64,000 bases of DNA from Paracamarosporium sp. OC-R06-R3 (lineage: Eukaryota; Ascomycota; Dothideomycetes; Pleosporales; Didymosphaeriaceae), in assembly GCA_019828545.1 (NCBI GenBank), contig JACVRA010000175.1, positions 248,001 to 312,000 of the forward strand, given 5' to 3'. The notes under the pieces were generated by a model. The model was not told where the DNA came from and searched no databases. It saw only the letters and a list, made by a program, of their open reading frames with translations. This document shows positions 10,797 to 21,096 of this stretch, one piece after another; the stretch's first letter is position 1, and every line of letters starts with the position of its first letter. The position numbers and the translations under genes are program-made.

Positions 10797-12399
10797 ATGT
10801 CGACTCGTGAAGGATATTATTACCAGCCTGGAAAGCCATTCAAAGAGGGAGGTTTGAAATGTTCGGGTGTGGTGATACCTCCTAGCAACGCGCCTAGAGC
10901 TTCGTCAGACATTTTCGACGTTGTCGTTGTTGGAGCCGGTTACGCTGGGTTGAGTGCATGCAGAGATCTTTGTAATTCTGGTAAGCCATCGGTCGCCTGT
11001 GAGCAATTGCTCTAGTCACCGACCCAATAAACTAATATCTTAACGTACAGGATTCAAAGTACTTTTGCTCGAAGCACGAGATAGGATTTGGAGGACGTAC
11101 ATGGACCGCCGAGATTGACGGACATCTATATGAAATGGGAGGGACATGGGTTCATTGGACCCAACCACACACTTATCGTGAGATGTCCCGATACAATTTC
11201 GTCGATATGCAGAATAGCAAGGATGCTCAAGTTGGCTGCAACTACTTTACGTCGGCTTTCAATGGAAGCCGCCGAAACATGTCATACGAGGAGGAAGTAT
11301 GTGACTCTTCACATTGGGTGTATGCGTTGAGCTGTGCTAACGATCGATCAAGGTAGTTATAGCCGATAAGGCTTTCAGTGAGTTTTGCAATATCGACGGC
11401 CAGAGCGGGCGTACTGTCATACCACTGCCCCACGACTCACACAGCAATCCAAGTTTCAAGACGTGGGAAAGGCTTTCAGCAGCTCAGCGTATCGAGCAGA
11501 TAAAGTCAAAACTCAGTGTGGACGAATGTGCAATTTTACAGGCATTCATCGCCGCTATTTCCGGAGCTTCGATGTCCGAAACTGGTTTCTTCGATATATT
11601 ACGTTGGTGGGCATTAAGTGGGTACACCACTGGAGGACTATATGATCTGACGGAGACATTCAAGATTCGTCAGGGTCAATCCGACTTCGCCCAATGCTTC
11701 TTTAATGAGGCACTCGAGACAGGTCACCTCACGTACTCTTTCAACACCCAAGTCACCTCCGTGCAGGACCTGGGTAGCATGGTTACTGTTAAAACACAGC
11801 ATGATGCTGCTTGGGCCGCAAAGAGAATGGTGTGTACCGTTCCATTAAATGTCCTCCACAAACTTGAATTCGATCCCTCGTTACCGATCGAGAAGACGCT
11901 TGCGTCGCAGAAAGGCCATATCGGGCAGGGCGCGAAGATCCACCTGGAGGTTGCAGGCGATGATTTGCGAACTTGGTCTGCTGCTGTCTGGCCAGCTTCT
12001 AGGATAATTAGCATGTTAGGCGACGGTCTTACACCGGCGGGAAACACTCATGTGGTCTGTTTTGGTACGAATAAGCCGTCGTTGCGCCCATATGAGGATG
12101 CTCAGGACATTGTTTCAGAAGCTGTAGCGCTCCACGATATGAGGATTAAGAAGCTGGTATGGCACAACTGGTCAGCGGATCCTCTTTCTCAAGGGACGTG
12201 GTGCATGTTTTCTCCAGAGTTTAGTCACAAATATCTTGACATTCTACGAGAGCGGCACAACAACATTCTCTTCGCAAGCGCGGATTGGGCATTGGGATGG
12301 CGTGGTTTTATTGATGGTGCGATTGAAGAGGGCACTCGGGCGGCAAGGACTGTTCTATGTGAGCTCGGCTTTCCAAAATCCATCAAAACCTCCCTGTAA
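10797..12399 (+). pseudogene. MAO-N type monoamine oxidase with a one-base frameshift
   Basis: Three exons: 10797-10980, 11051-11296 and 11353-12399. The product is closely related to Aspergillus niger MAO-N: N-terminal EGYYYQPGKPFKEGG, FAD fold DVVVVGAGYAGLSACRDL, MGGTWVHWTQPHTYREMSRY, DILRWWALSGYTTGG, and C-terminal FASADWALGWRGFIDGAIEEG. Ignoring the lesion the length would be 491 aa (MAO-N is 495). Just after the ARDRI part of the second FAD motif there is one extra T in the run at 11087-11089. The frame leaves the conserved GGRTW there, and the downstream exons continue one base later. No intron can absorb a single base. The rest of the gene shows no other damage, so recent inactivation or a homopolymer sequencing error are both possible. 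Confidence 0.8.
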
Positions 12400-12528
12400 G
12401 TATGGGCAAAAAATATCAAATAATTTATACGCACAGTTCTTTCCAAGTTCGGCACACTATGTACTAGTTGGTTGGCCTATGACTGGCCTAGCTAGATCTC
12501 GGTTTCGATGTATTGAGTGATGACCTTT

Positions 12529-12830
12529 CGGTTGTTTTCTTACCCTCTAAGCCGCGATGCGAACAATATGCTCATGCGCAACCCAAGCGCCTTAAGACTT
12601 CCGTATCAAAATCTTATGCGTCTACTTATGTGGTATGTAGCGAAGCTTTTGGATTGGAGTGACATGAGTTTAGATGATGGTTTTTATCCTTGCATTTATG
12701 ACATATCGATAACAAACCTGCCCCAGCCTCAAGCCGCACTTAGCGCGTAATGATCCTCTAGCCCCGCTCGAAGTCGTAACCTGCTTCGGGGCGGTCAATC
12801 TCGCTTTCATCAGCTTCGTTAGCCGGCTAC
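12529..12830 (+). repeat. diverged direct repeat, right copy
   Basis: Partner of 5228-5550, same orientation; shared blocks are listed there. It begins about 130 bp after the stop codon of the MAO-N type gene. A translated open frame across both copies keeps some similarity (LMH/LMR, SAL, DMSL, GFYP), which hints at a former coding segment. Confidence 0.72.
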
Positions 12831-13024
12831 TTGCGTACAACGTCTACATTTACAGAAACATAGCTTTGCGTAGCAGCTTCGTGCAGCTGTTGCATTGCTG
12901 CCCCACGCAGCTATCCCCTGCCATCAACATCGCTCCTTAAAAAGGTCTATCCTCAACCCTGTATACGCGCGCTTACCTTTCTCAAACCCAGCATTTCACA
13001 TCAAGTCACCACCCACTCGTAGCC

Positions 13025-13420
13025 ATGTTGGACCATTTTGCGCTTAGGCACATTCCACCCCTCCTGCTCGCTACTATCTGGGCCATTGGCGGAACCATGT
13101 CCTGGACCCACGGTCCCGAGAAAGCGATCCTCACATATGGTCTTTCTAAGAACATTGCCTCGTCAAAGGCTGCATGGCCACTTATTAGAATTGAAGGCTC
13201 TCGCGTCACTACTATTGGTCTGGCTATCTGGGGCATATACTTGCAAGGTTATCTGGAAGCTGTGGACACTCTTCTTGCCTGTGTTGGATGGATGGCAGTT
13301 GTGGACGGCTTGGTTTGCGCAAAAGATGGAGCGCCTGGGTCTGCGAGGATGCGTACGACGTATCAGGGGGTGGTTGCGGCTTGGGGTTTGTTGGGAATGG
13401 CTTCTGGAAGGTATTTTTGA
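13025..13420 (+). CDS. DUF4267 family small membrane protein
   Basis: Single exon, 131 aa, about four hydrophobic segments: residues 8-26 (RHIPPLLLATIWAIGG), 60-75 (TTIGLAIWGIYLQGY), 78-100 and 112-130. The arrangement, including AVDTLLACVGWMAVVDGLVC and the GLLGMASGRYF end, fits the fungal DUF4267 family of unknown function. A pyrimidine-rich leader and ATG context CCATGTT support the start. Its last codons and 3' flank are the source-like copy of fragments found at 16.97 and 19.45 kb. Confidence 0.75.
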   Translation: MLDHFALRHIPPLLLATIWAIGGTMSWTHGPEKAILTYGLSKNIASSKAAWPLIRIEGSRVTTIGLAIWGIYLQGYLEAVDTLLACVGWMAVVDGLVCAKDGAPGSARMRTTYQGVVAAWGLLGMASGRYF

Positions 13421-13480
13421 ATCACTAAAGCGTGGGTTCAGAGTTGGAACGATAGGACAAGCAATAAGGTGAGTAGACTT
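13390..13480 (+). repeat. dispersed repeat, unit 1 (DUF4267 3' end)
   Basis: Similar to 19452-19535 in the same orientation: GGGAATGGCTTCT, then a diverged middle, then TTGGAAC, GGACA and AATAAGGTG blocks in order. It covers the end of the DUF4267 reading frame and the DNA just after its stop. Confidence 0.55.
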
Positions 13481-13590
13481 TCAGGACCGTTCAATTACTA
13501 TCGGACTTTCTGCGAAGTGGTTCACTTCATATTGACAGCCTTGAGAGTCCGTATCACTGCGTCATATAGATCGGCCCATAAACGTAATTA
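13481..13590 (+). repeat. dispersed repeat, unit 2 (DUF4267 3' flank)
   Basis: Similar to 16974-17082 in the same orientation: CAAT...ATCGGAC.TTCTGC.AAGTGG, later TCCGTAT and GGCCC blocks in order. It directly follows unit 1 here, whereas the second copies of units 1 and 2 lie 2.4 kb apart and in reverse order. Confidence 0.55.
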
Positions 13591-14310
13591 AATAGTCCTA
13601 CAACCACACAGGTGGACTTCTACAGTCTGAGCTTTAGACATAAATGCACACTTGTAGTATTATTCCAACCCTGGACGAAGCCATGGTGCTAGACCGCACT
13701 CGAATGTGGTCACCTACCAGCATGCCGCAAGACGGTGCTGTCTGTTTATGATCAAAGCCTTTCTCGGGAGATCGAGCTTCTTAAGGTCGTATCGAGAAAG
13801 TTTGGCCGCTACCGTACTTGAAAAGGTGGACAAGACATTGCACAACATAGATGTCTCCTTAACGTTTCTTGAACCGCCAGGTCACAGCAACAGTCCTGCG
13901 CGGCGCAGCGTCGATAATTTTCTAGGCAAAAGACGCTCGTTACCATACGATGACAATTAGACTTTGTTTCCATGTGGCAAGGATGATCCTTATTTGTTCA
14001 GCCTTGTCGAGAACGTGATGTGCCCTTGTCTACGTCTAATCTGAGATGCGAAGACGAGTTCATCTTATGCTGAAACCATCGCATCAAAATTCGTGCGTGT
14101 CCGCCACATGATCTGTTCGAAACGTTTATCACGATAGAACAGAACTGGAAGCTAACATATCTGACTTGTGAACAACGACACGTGAAGTGCACTTGGAAGA
14201 TCCCCTGACAACATCTATCAATCTACTTCTACTTTCTCTGAACCGCCCACAACATCCACCCATCAATCATATCCACCACTTCTGTCCTTTCAACAAAAGC
14301 TTGCGCGAAT
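13591..14310. other. intergenic, no gene recognised
   Basis: A plus-strand open frame at 13706-13960 has some helical character (FLRSYRESLAATVLEKVDKT) but no start context, splice partner or family. It is more likely chance or a remnant. Confidence 0.35.
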
Positions 14311-16739
14311 TTACCAATTGGGCTTCGTCCATGGAGTACGCTTCATCTTCACCCATTCTGTTTTCACAGCCTTGATCTGCTCCACCAAATCGCTATTGGA
14401 GTTCTTCGTGGTCTTTCCCTTAGTACCCGCGGACTGCTTCGTCGGGTTCAATACCCACGTAGTCATGAGTTTGTCTAGGAAGTATTCCATCGTGGTATCC
14501 GTCCTCAATTTAGCTTCAGCAAAAGCTTCGTCCATATACGTGTTCCAATGGCTCTTCAGACTTTGCTTCTGCCATGGATTCATGTTGTTCTTTGTTGGTA
14601 CAGTAGGAAGTTTGTTGTCAATCTCATCCAGGACATTCCCAATGCGCTTCTTTTAGGCGATGAAATACTTTTCGATAGTGCTGTCTTTCATATACTTCAC
14701 AGCGCCAATAAGGTACTTAGCTCTCATCGCCTGTGCAGCCGCGTCCGTTGGATTGCGTTTGATGGCTCTGGAAGCCTTTGTAAGGTCGTAAATTTGGTGC
14801 TTTTTCTTGCTGGTCCACATCTGCAGGGAGGTCAGTCTTACTCAATTTGGTCCATGAGTTTCACTCGTACATGTTGCTTTGCTGGTGCGTTGATAACGTC
14901 TTGCAGCAATACGAATTCGTCGCGGAAGCTCCTTCCTGGATATTGATGTGCAATATGCTCCTTAGCAATAAGTCCATTTAGGTTTTTCTTTCTATCGATA
15001 TACTTTGTATTGACGGGTATCTCGAACTCGGGTGTATTCCATATTGTTATCCAGTAAGTGCAGAAAGGAACCTTCTTTTTCAACTTCGGGTCTGGGTTTG
15101 GCAAATCTACCACCCGTTCATCGAGCCAATCAATGAACTTGGTAACCTATTTTGAAGATCTAGTTAAAAATATGTCTTACAGATAACAAGAAGAATAAGG
15201 CTCCCTACCAATTGCCATTCGAGGATGTGCTCAATCTCATAATCCTCGCCGGCTACTTTTTGGAAACCGTTGCCGCCTCCCCACTGCATTCTCGTGCATT
15301 GTTGAGCAGCCGGGAACGCCCATCCATATACATCGGCGCTTGCCTGTTGAAGAGTTAGCCTGAGAAGAGCTGTCTAGTGGAATGTATGCGGACCGGTAAA
15401 CTCTTTGGGTAGGACTCTGCATCGAAGATCTCGCTTGCGCAAGCTGAACCTGGCTTGTTGCTTCTTCCTGCTCTTTTCACGAAAGATCTCTTGAGATTCT
15501 CCGCAAACGTGAGAGGCTCATGGCGTTCGACAAGATTATTCTGAGCGTTTTCGGCGCGATTTTCTGCTTTTGCCTTCCTGACGATTGTTCCACAGTTGAG
15601 TCCGTCATTGCGTTGGCAACCATTAGCTGCACTACCCTTCTTCTTGCGCCCGCCTGTACTCCCACCAGTTCTACCGCCAGTTCTACCAGTTCCTTTAACA
15701 ACTGTACGAGAAAAAATGGAGGTCCAAGAACGAGATTGGACCTGACCAGTCTTGGTCTTTGTTCCGGTTTTGTTCTTCTTTCCGCCGACAGGGCATGAAG
15801 TTGGCTGTTCATAAGATGTCAATCAAACGTTTCCTTACTCTTCCAATGGTGTATGTACTGACCTTCGGGGCTATCTTCTTTGTCGACTTCTTGCTGGGTT
15901 TCTTAGTTGGTTTTTAGAAGGTGTCTTAGTAGGCTTTCTGGCGGGCTCTTTTGTTGGCTTCTTGGCTGGTTGCTTCGCGGGTTTCTTAGTCGGCTTCTTT
16001 TTGGTAGGTCTCTTCCGGGCAGGCCTGCTTGGTCGCACCCTAGTGCGTCTCCCACCACCTCTTCCACCCCTGCGGGCTTCTAAAGGATGGTGGTCAAGAT
16101 CTTCTACTTCATGAAGCGTCGAATTTGTATCCTCGCCCTTGATGATATCGCGACGCTGCAGCTCTTCGTATTCATCCTCATACTCATCATCATCGTCCTC
16201 TTCGATATCGCGAGGTCCGACATCCTCATCCTCATCCCCACCCTCACCCTCATCCTCACCCCCATCCTCACCCTGATCCCCATATTCGTCCTCATATTCA
16301 TCTTCATCATCGTCCCAATCTTCCACATTGCGTGCTTCAATGCTCTCCAACCAGGCGTCCATCTCAGGATTCCCCATGATATCGCGCTCGCGCAACTCGG
16401 TATGATAGATCTCATATCCAATCCCGTTAACCAACGCACTCGTCCATAATGGACTTGAACGCAGCCTTAGTTCCCAACCGTGTCAGTGTGCTTCTGACGA
16501 TCAATTTGAAACGTGTAGTGGGACGACTCGTAGTACAAGACTTCGCTGGCGTTGGAGTATACGATATCGTTACAGAGTGCAAGACTAGGCCCGTCAAGGA
16601 TGGATCCGATTGTCTGGGTTATATTTTCTCTCGGCTGATGGTCATCTCCGGGATGTTCATGGTTATAGGCAATCAACGCTGCTTGCACGCCCAGCGCATT
16701 GGCAACTGTGGTTGCTGTGAGTAGAATCTTCTTTATCAT
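14311..16739 (-). pseudogene. broken gene for a large secreted protein with acidic and Lys/Pro-rich repeats
   Basis: Minus-strand pieces line up as one protein over 2.4 kb. It opens with a signal peptide (IKKILLTATTVANALGVQA) and an extracellular-looking domain with YYESSHYTFQIDRQKHT. Then follow ELRERDIMGNPEMDAWLES, a long Asp/Glu run (about 16190-16330), a Lys/Pro/Thr basic repeat (about 15900-16030), a linker with repeated GGRTGG, then a conserved C-terminal region: EDYEIEHILEWQL, LIAKEHIAHQYPGRSFRDEF, RAKYLIGAVKYMKDSTIEKY, NMNPWQKQSLKSHWNTYMDE. Breaks: frame changes near 16440 and 16475, a missing base in the A run near 15931-15935, a frame change near 15355-15365, another near 14835, and an in-frame TAA at 14653-14655 that a single C-to-T change from CAA would explain. 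Probable introns at about 15800-15857 and 15160-15210. The function of this family is not known to me. Confidence 0.65.
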
Positions 16740-17454
16740 CTCGAAACGAACGAAAAGAATGCGAAACGATGCTTAAACGTATGGATGACGCGGGCGACAG
16801 TGCGAGGTCGCAGCACCGGTTCCGACGAAACAAACAAGAACGAATGACTGAAAAAGAGTGTGTATGAAACGAAAGAGCAGAACATAAATGACTCCATTGC
16901 ATTTATTGGAGCCTTTATATTGTGGCTATATTGGTACGGACTTCACTTTCTTGGTGTTTTTCAGTCGCGACATAGAATGAACAGTGCAATCACGATCGGA
17001 CCTTCTGCTAAGTGGCACATTTCGTACTGGCAACCCTGGAATTCCGTATTACGACGTTGTATAAATTGGCCCCTAATCGGACATCTATATTGTTAATGGG
17101 ATATCGGCAGCAACAAAACACCTAAAGACACTTACAATGTAATCCAAAAAGGATGTATCTCTAATCTAGTACAATTTAACATCTTGAGCGAAGTGGGTAC
17201 AATTTTGCATAGTAAATGGCAGGAGAATGTAGACGTCCTTATCAGGCGATGATTTGGGTGCGACAAGAACAGGGTATAATCGGACTGGCGGGCGGCGTAG
17301 CTACGCCTGCTTCACATACCAGCTGTGTCAGAAACTCGCCCTTGCCACCTTTATACGTCCGGTCACTTCTAGAGTACCCAATAATATAATAATTACTGAT
17401 TGTCTCAAGTTTCATCCTATTCTAAGCTACGTTCACACACCGATACCATCCACA
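16740..17454. other. intergenic with a dispersed repeat copy
   Basis: Upstream flank of the broken secreted-protein gene and 3' flank of the F-box gene. It contains the unit-2 repeat copy at 16974-17082 and otherwise AT-rich DNA without coding signal. Confidence 0.4.
16974..17082 (+). repeat. dispersed repeat, second copy of unit 2
   Basis: Matches 13481-13590 through blocks GTGCAATCACGATCGGAC, TTCTGC.AAGTGG, TTCCGTATTACGACGTTGTAT and GGCCC. Substitutions are scattered and many are transitions. Confidence 0.52.
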
Positions 17455-19134
17455 CTACACACGGGGTTTATGAGAAGGCCAGTCGTCATAGAAAAGATTT
17501 TCCTCGAATCGTTCTATTTCATAGCGATCAGTTAGGCGATCCTCCCAGTACTCAAGAATATCTCCGTCATGTACTTCCTGTCCAATTTCCCTGATCATCT
17601 TATGCAAGGATGGATCCGGACGCCATTCAGAAACCTGCCACCAGATTTGTCGTGCTCCCTCAGCTCTCTGACCACGACAATCCATGAACCCTTCGGCATC
17701 GGGGCTGGTGTAAACTAGTCCCCAGGCCAGTCGAGTATGAATTCTCCGAAGACCTTGAATAGGACCTGTCAAGCTGTCAATGTCAAGGCCATCGGCATCA
17801 GATAAGTCGAGAGGTGCCCATAGCAATGCCTGCTTCAAGCGTGGCATATAGGCAGCTGCCTTAGCAAACGATTGCAACAATGGGCCCAATGTATCGTCGT
17901 TTGGAACAACACGGTTTTGGCCGGTTATGACGTTATCCCAATCAATATAATCGATATCATCTCGGTCTGGATCGATCTCCTCGTACGGAGGATAGTCAGC
18001 TTCCGTGATGGTATAACCGGTCTTGCTCCCTAACTTTTGCAAGGGAGTGAAGTACCATTGTCCAGAGGGAGTCACAATATGAAACGTTACGTTTAGGACC
18101 TCGAGATTAGGCCAAGATGGAGTGGCGCTATCTGTAGGCCAGAATAAAGTATGATCTAGTATGGCAGTAAGACTGAGCCTGCGCAACTGGTAGGAGAACG
18201 TGCGTAGACTAGAACTAAACATATCATACTTCGCAGGCGCTACAAGATTAGGAAAGGCTTCTAGCTGGTCGAAATTGTGTGCATGGTCCAATGGCGCGAG
18301 AAAGTTTAAGCGAGCGACTCTTAAAGTTGATAAAGTACAGATTTCTAAAGCTCGAGCAAAGCCGTGGCGTGAATCCCTCCGGGGACCTGCCCAGTCTTTC
18401 GTAACGTATCGCTGCCGAGAGTCCTTGTTGCCTGCGAGGTACTCGTCGCCGCCAATGAAGCAACGCAAAGCTTCTAGATTTCGTAGCCTCGCTGATAGGT
18501 CTACTATAACACGGAGATCTAGTTTCCGGAGCGTCTCGGCGTCCCATTGGCCAGTGTAGAACCAGCTCAAGCCATTCTCGATGCGGAGCCCACGCACTGA
18601 CATAAGGCTGGGAAGTGATTCGGGATTAAGTAGATGGACTCTCCAGCTTACATAGGCGCGTTGGATGGAATGATCGTCATGCCTAACATATCGAGTTGGA
18701 GTATAGATGGTCAACCTGATACTGCCCAATCCATTTTTGGTAGTGACGCGATCTTCGACGGTTTTAATGGTCGAAAACAAGAATCTGATCTGGTTTGTGA
18801 AACATTTGTCGCCTTCTTGTATTTCTTCTAGCGTATCTCTGATTTGCAGACCACCACCATGAGCATCCAGTTGTTCGTCCAAATCAACCTCTTCGTCAAG
18901 AGGAGGGAGTTGCGTTCGAAAGCTGAGGTGTTGGAGATAACCGAAGCGCCGACCGCCAAATATCTTGATGAAATCCTCTCCGTTGTCCTCGTTTAGCTCA
19001 AACTCATCATAAGCACCGGAGTACTTCTCCGCCGGAATTTGAAACGCAGGAGAGACCGTGAGTGTATTTTTTAGATCCTCAACGTCGAGATAGCTACTGA
19101 TGTGATCAATAAGTTCTTGTGGAAGGTCGTCCAT
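17455..19134 (-). CDS. F-box protein
   Basis: Single exon, 559 aa. The first 45 residues are an F-box (MDDLPQELIDHISSYLDVED, then LKNTLTVSPAFQIPAEKYSG), the module that docks onto SKP1 in SCF ubiquitin ligases. The remaining 500 residues have the irregular leucine-rich spacing common in expanded fungal F-box proteins, where they would bind the substrate; no second domain is recognisable. It sits between the two halves of the rearranged DUF4267-flank repeat, so it may have arrived with or after that rearrangement (inference). Confidence 0.82.
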   Translation of the reverse strand: MDDLPQELIDHISSYLDVEDLKNTLTVSPAFQIPAEKYSGAYDEFELNEDNGEDFIKIFGGRRFGYLQHLSFRTQLPPLDEEVDLDEQLDAHGGGLQIRDTLEEIQEGDKCFTNQIRFLFSTIKTVEDRVTTKNGLGSIRLTIYTPTRYVRHDDHSIQRAYVSWRVHLLNPESLPSLMSVRGLRIENGLSWFYTGQWDAETLRKLDLRVIVDLSARLRNLEALRCFIGGDEYLAGNKDSRQRYVTKDWAGPRRDSRHGFARALEICTLSTLRVARLNFLAPLDHAHNFDQLEAFPNLVAPAKYDMFSSSLRTFSYQLRRLSLTAILDHTLFWPTDSATPSWPNLEVLNVTFHIVTPSGQWYFTPLQKLGSKTGYTITEADYPPYEEIDPDRDDIDYIDWDNVITGQNRVVPNDDTLGPLLQSFAKAAAYMPRLKQALLWAPLDLSDADGLDIDSLTGPIQGLRRIHTRLAWGLVYTSPDAEGFMDCRGQRAEGARQIWWQVSEWRPDPSLHKMIREIGQEVHDGDILEYWEDRLTDRYEIERFEENLFYDDWPSHKPRV

Positions 19135-20061
19135 GTTGGGGGAAGTAGTTGGGTAATGGAAACCCAGACGTCCTAGAAAAATTTATCGGAGAGTAAAGGA
19201 TGCCACGCTGGCATGAAGGTGAGTTTGCGGGTGGGATGCTCCAGCAAATAACGTGAGGCTGAGTTGCGGCACGGTATAAGCAGTGCCAAGCCGATGGTTC
19301 CCGCTAGTCTGGATTAGGTTCCCTGAGTGAACGCTGAAATTGCCAGGCGGAGTGTAAGCTCCCGAGTCTGCAGCCGTACAGATTTTTAATAGCCGGCTGA
19401 TAAGGGAAGGATACGGGCTAATTAGAAACAATGAACAGCGTCAAGGTGAGTTTTTGTGGGAATGGCTTCTTGAACGTACTTTAGACATACAGATTTGGAA
19501 CCATCGGACATGTAATAAGGTGGGTGACAAGGCAAACTATGGCGATTCCTCGTGTGATCATATGAGTTAGTCTATAGGAAAGCACCATCCATATGCCCTT
19601 CAGTAAGCATTCTGCCGAAATTATTGCTGGGGGCCAGCTAGACTAATATAGTACACTTTGCGTTAAGTTGATTGGAGGGAAGGAATTCGTTGACTTTAAG
19701 CTGGTAAGGGTATGTATATCCCCAGGCGATTCCGGGCATTAAGAGCTACTCACCACATTGGCTGTCTTTAAACATCAGCTCCGGACTATCTCTCCGAAAC
19801 CTAGCCAGAACAGAGTGCCTCGTTTCAGAACATCATAGCGTGTCATCTAAACTTTGGAACGTATCTGGCGTATATCTGTCCGCAAAGATCATACAAAGAA
19901 AAGAAAAGCATGCATATAGATGCTGATTCGATAATTTTTCGATATTGTCCCATCCATGCTATCAGGACCAAGTATACATGTAGTATCCCAGTGACGCCGC
20001 GCTATGCAATATAAACCTCAAATAATGACCCAGAAGATAGCAGAAAGTCCGTTTGAGATAT
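19135..20061. other. intergenic with a dispersed repeat copy
   Basis: Promoter side of the F-box gene and 3' flank of the BUD13 gene. The only structure seen is the unit-1 repeat copy at 19452-19535. Confidence 0.4.
19452..19535 (+). repeat. dispersed repeat, second copy of unit 1
   Basis: Matches 13390-13480: GGGAATGGCTTCTTGAA, TTTGGAACCATCGGACATG and AATAAGGTG. The protein frame of DUF4267 is not kept, so this is a fragment, not a gene. Confidence 0.5.
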
Positions 20062-21096
20062 CTACTCATCCATCTGCCATTGATACTCCAATTTCTCGAT
20101 GTTCGCCTTCTTATTTCTAGACTTGAACCATTCGCTTTCAAACCCATTGCCTCTGTCGACGCCATCCCATCGATGACCAGGGCGAATGCCGTACCGATTC
20201 GGTTGGAAAGCACCCTGGTAAAGAGGCTTACCAGTGACACTTCTCCCCGCTTTCTTCTTGCGCAGAAACCCGGCTGCAGGGTCGTTCCACCTCCCCTGCT
20301 CCTTCAACTCATCGTTGAGCTCCGCATCATCTGCGTATCGCGCTACCGCCAGGCCTTTAGCATCTTGCAACTGCTGTTTTCGCCGTGCTGCCTCGGCATT
20401 CTGGACATCTCCTCTTGCCGCCCTCTCCTTCTCCAGCTTCTTCCTCTCTTCTTCTTCGGCTTTTTTCCGCGCTTCTGCGCGCTTCATGGCTACGTTTATT
20501 ATGCGTCCACTGGCGTCTCGATAGATGGTCTCTCCAGCTCCACCGTCCTTGGCTACCTCTGCTGCTTTCCGCTTTTCCTCATCCTGCTTCTTCTTCATAG
20601 CGGCAGCAACCTGCTCTCCGGATTGTAGACCGGCGCGGACTCCAGACTCCGTAAACACACCCTCCGTGTCTTCTATCGCCGGTGCTTCATCCTCGTCTTC
20701 AGCGGCTTGTTTTCGATCCGAGGCGGCCGAGGCAATGATCGCGTCTGCTGCGGCTTCATCTGCGGCGAGTTGCGCGGCGTGCGAGGGCGCTGCGACACCG
20801 ACTGTTTTCCAAGCTGCGTCTTCGGCGGATTTCGACTTTTTCTTGGACTTTTTGGATGAGAGCGTCATTCCGGCTGAGTGCCAATTAGTACCTTCATGGT
20901 GTTTTGCGCATGGCAAGAAACACATACCTATCGTCGGCGCATTATCGTCGTCCTCGTCTGCGCCCTTGTTCCAACCAGAAATATCATCATCGTCGATTTT
21001 GAGCCCGCCATCTTTGTGTTTTCTTTTGCGCTTTTTCGACTTTTTGTCCGAGTCCGCGGTGAGGTAGTTCTTGGCTAAATAGTCGGCGAGAGACAT
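20062..21096 (-). CDS. CWC26: pre-mRNA splicing factor BUD13/CWC26
   Basis: Two exons, 20928-21096 and 20062-20873. The 54-nt intron (GTATGT donor, TACTAAT branch, CAG acceptor) is a multiple of three without a stop, so an unspliced reading of 344 aa is also open; splicing gives 326 aa. The N-terminus (MSLADYLAKNYL then a Lys-rich KKSKKRKRKHK) and the C-terminal block ETIYRDASGRIINVAMKRAE through RFDW-like PYQGAFQPNRYGIRPGHRWD, GVDRGNGFE and the final NKKANIEKLEYQWQMDE are the BUD13 signature (here the first block of that list reads LYQGAFQPNR). BUD13 with SNU17/IST3 and PML1 forms the RES complex that helps splicing and nuclear retention of pre-mRNA. The middle is a charged coiled-coil-like segment. 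Confidence 0.92.
   Translation of the reverse strand: MSLADYLAKNYLTADSDKKSKKRKRKHKDGGLKIDDDDISGWNKGADEDDDNAPTIGMCFLPCAKHHEGTNWHSAGMTLSSKKSKKKSKSAEDAAWKTVGVAAPSHAAQLAADEAAADAIIASAASDRKQAAEDEDEAPAIEDTEGVFTESGVRAGLQSGEQVAAAMKKKQDEEKRKAAEVAKDGGAGETIYRDASGRIINVAMKRAEARKKAEEEERKKLEKERAARGDVQNAEAARRKQQLQDAKGLAVARYADDAELNDELKEQGRWNDPAAGFLRKKKAGRSVTGKPLYQGAFQPNRYGIRPGHRWDGVDRGNGFESEWFKSRNKKANIEKLEYQWQMDE

Noticed and set aside
13706..13960. Small gene after DUF4267
   Set aside because: No start context, splice partner or recognisable family; frame length is within chance for this composition.
16160..16330. Tandem CATCCTCATCC-type DNA repeat as a microsatellite or regulatory element
   Set aside because: Explained as the coding repeat for an Asp/Glu run in the broken secreted-protein gene.
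20874..20927. In-frame insertion in BUD13 instead of an intron
   Set aside because: GTATGT donor, TACTAAT branch and CAG acceptor are all present, and the translated segment (Cys/His-rich) is foreign to BUD13.
20525..21067. Long plus-strand Ser/Ala-rich frame
   Set aside because: Antisense of the charged, repetitive BUD13 coding region; composition explains the open frame.
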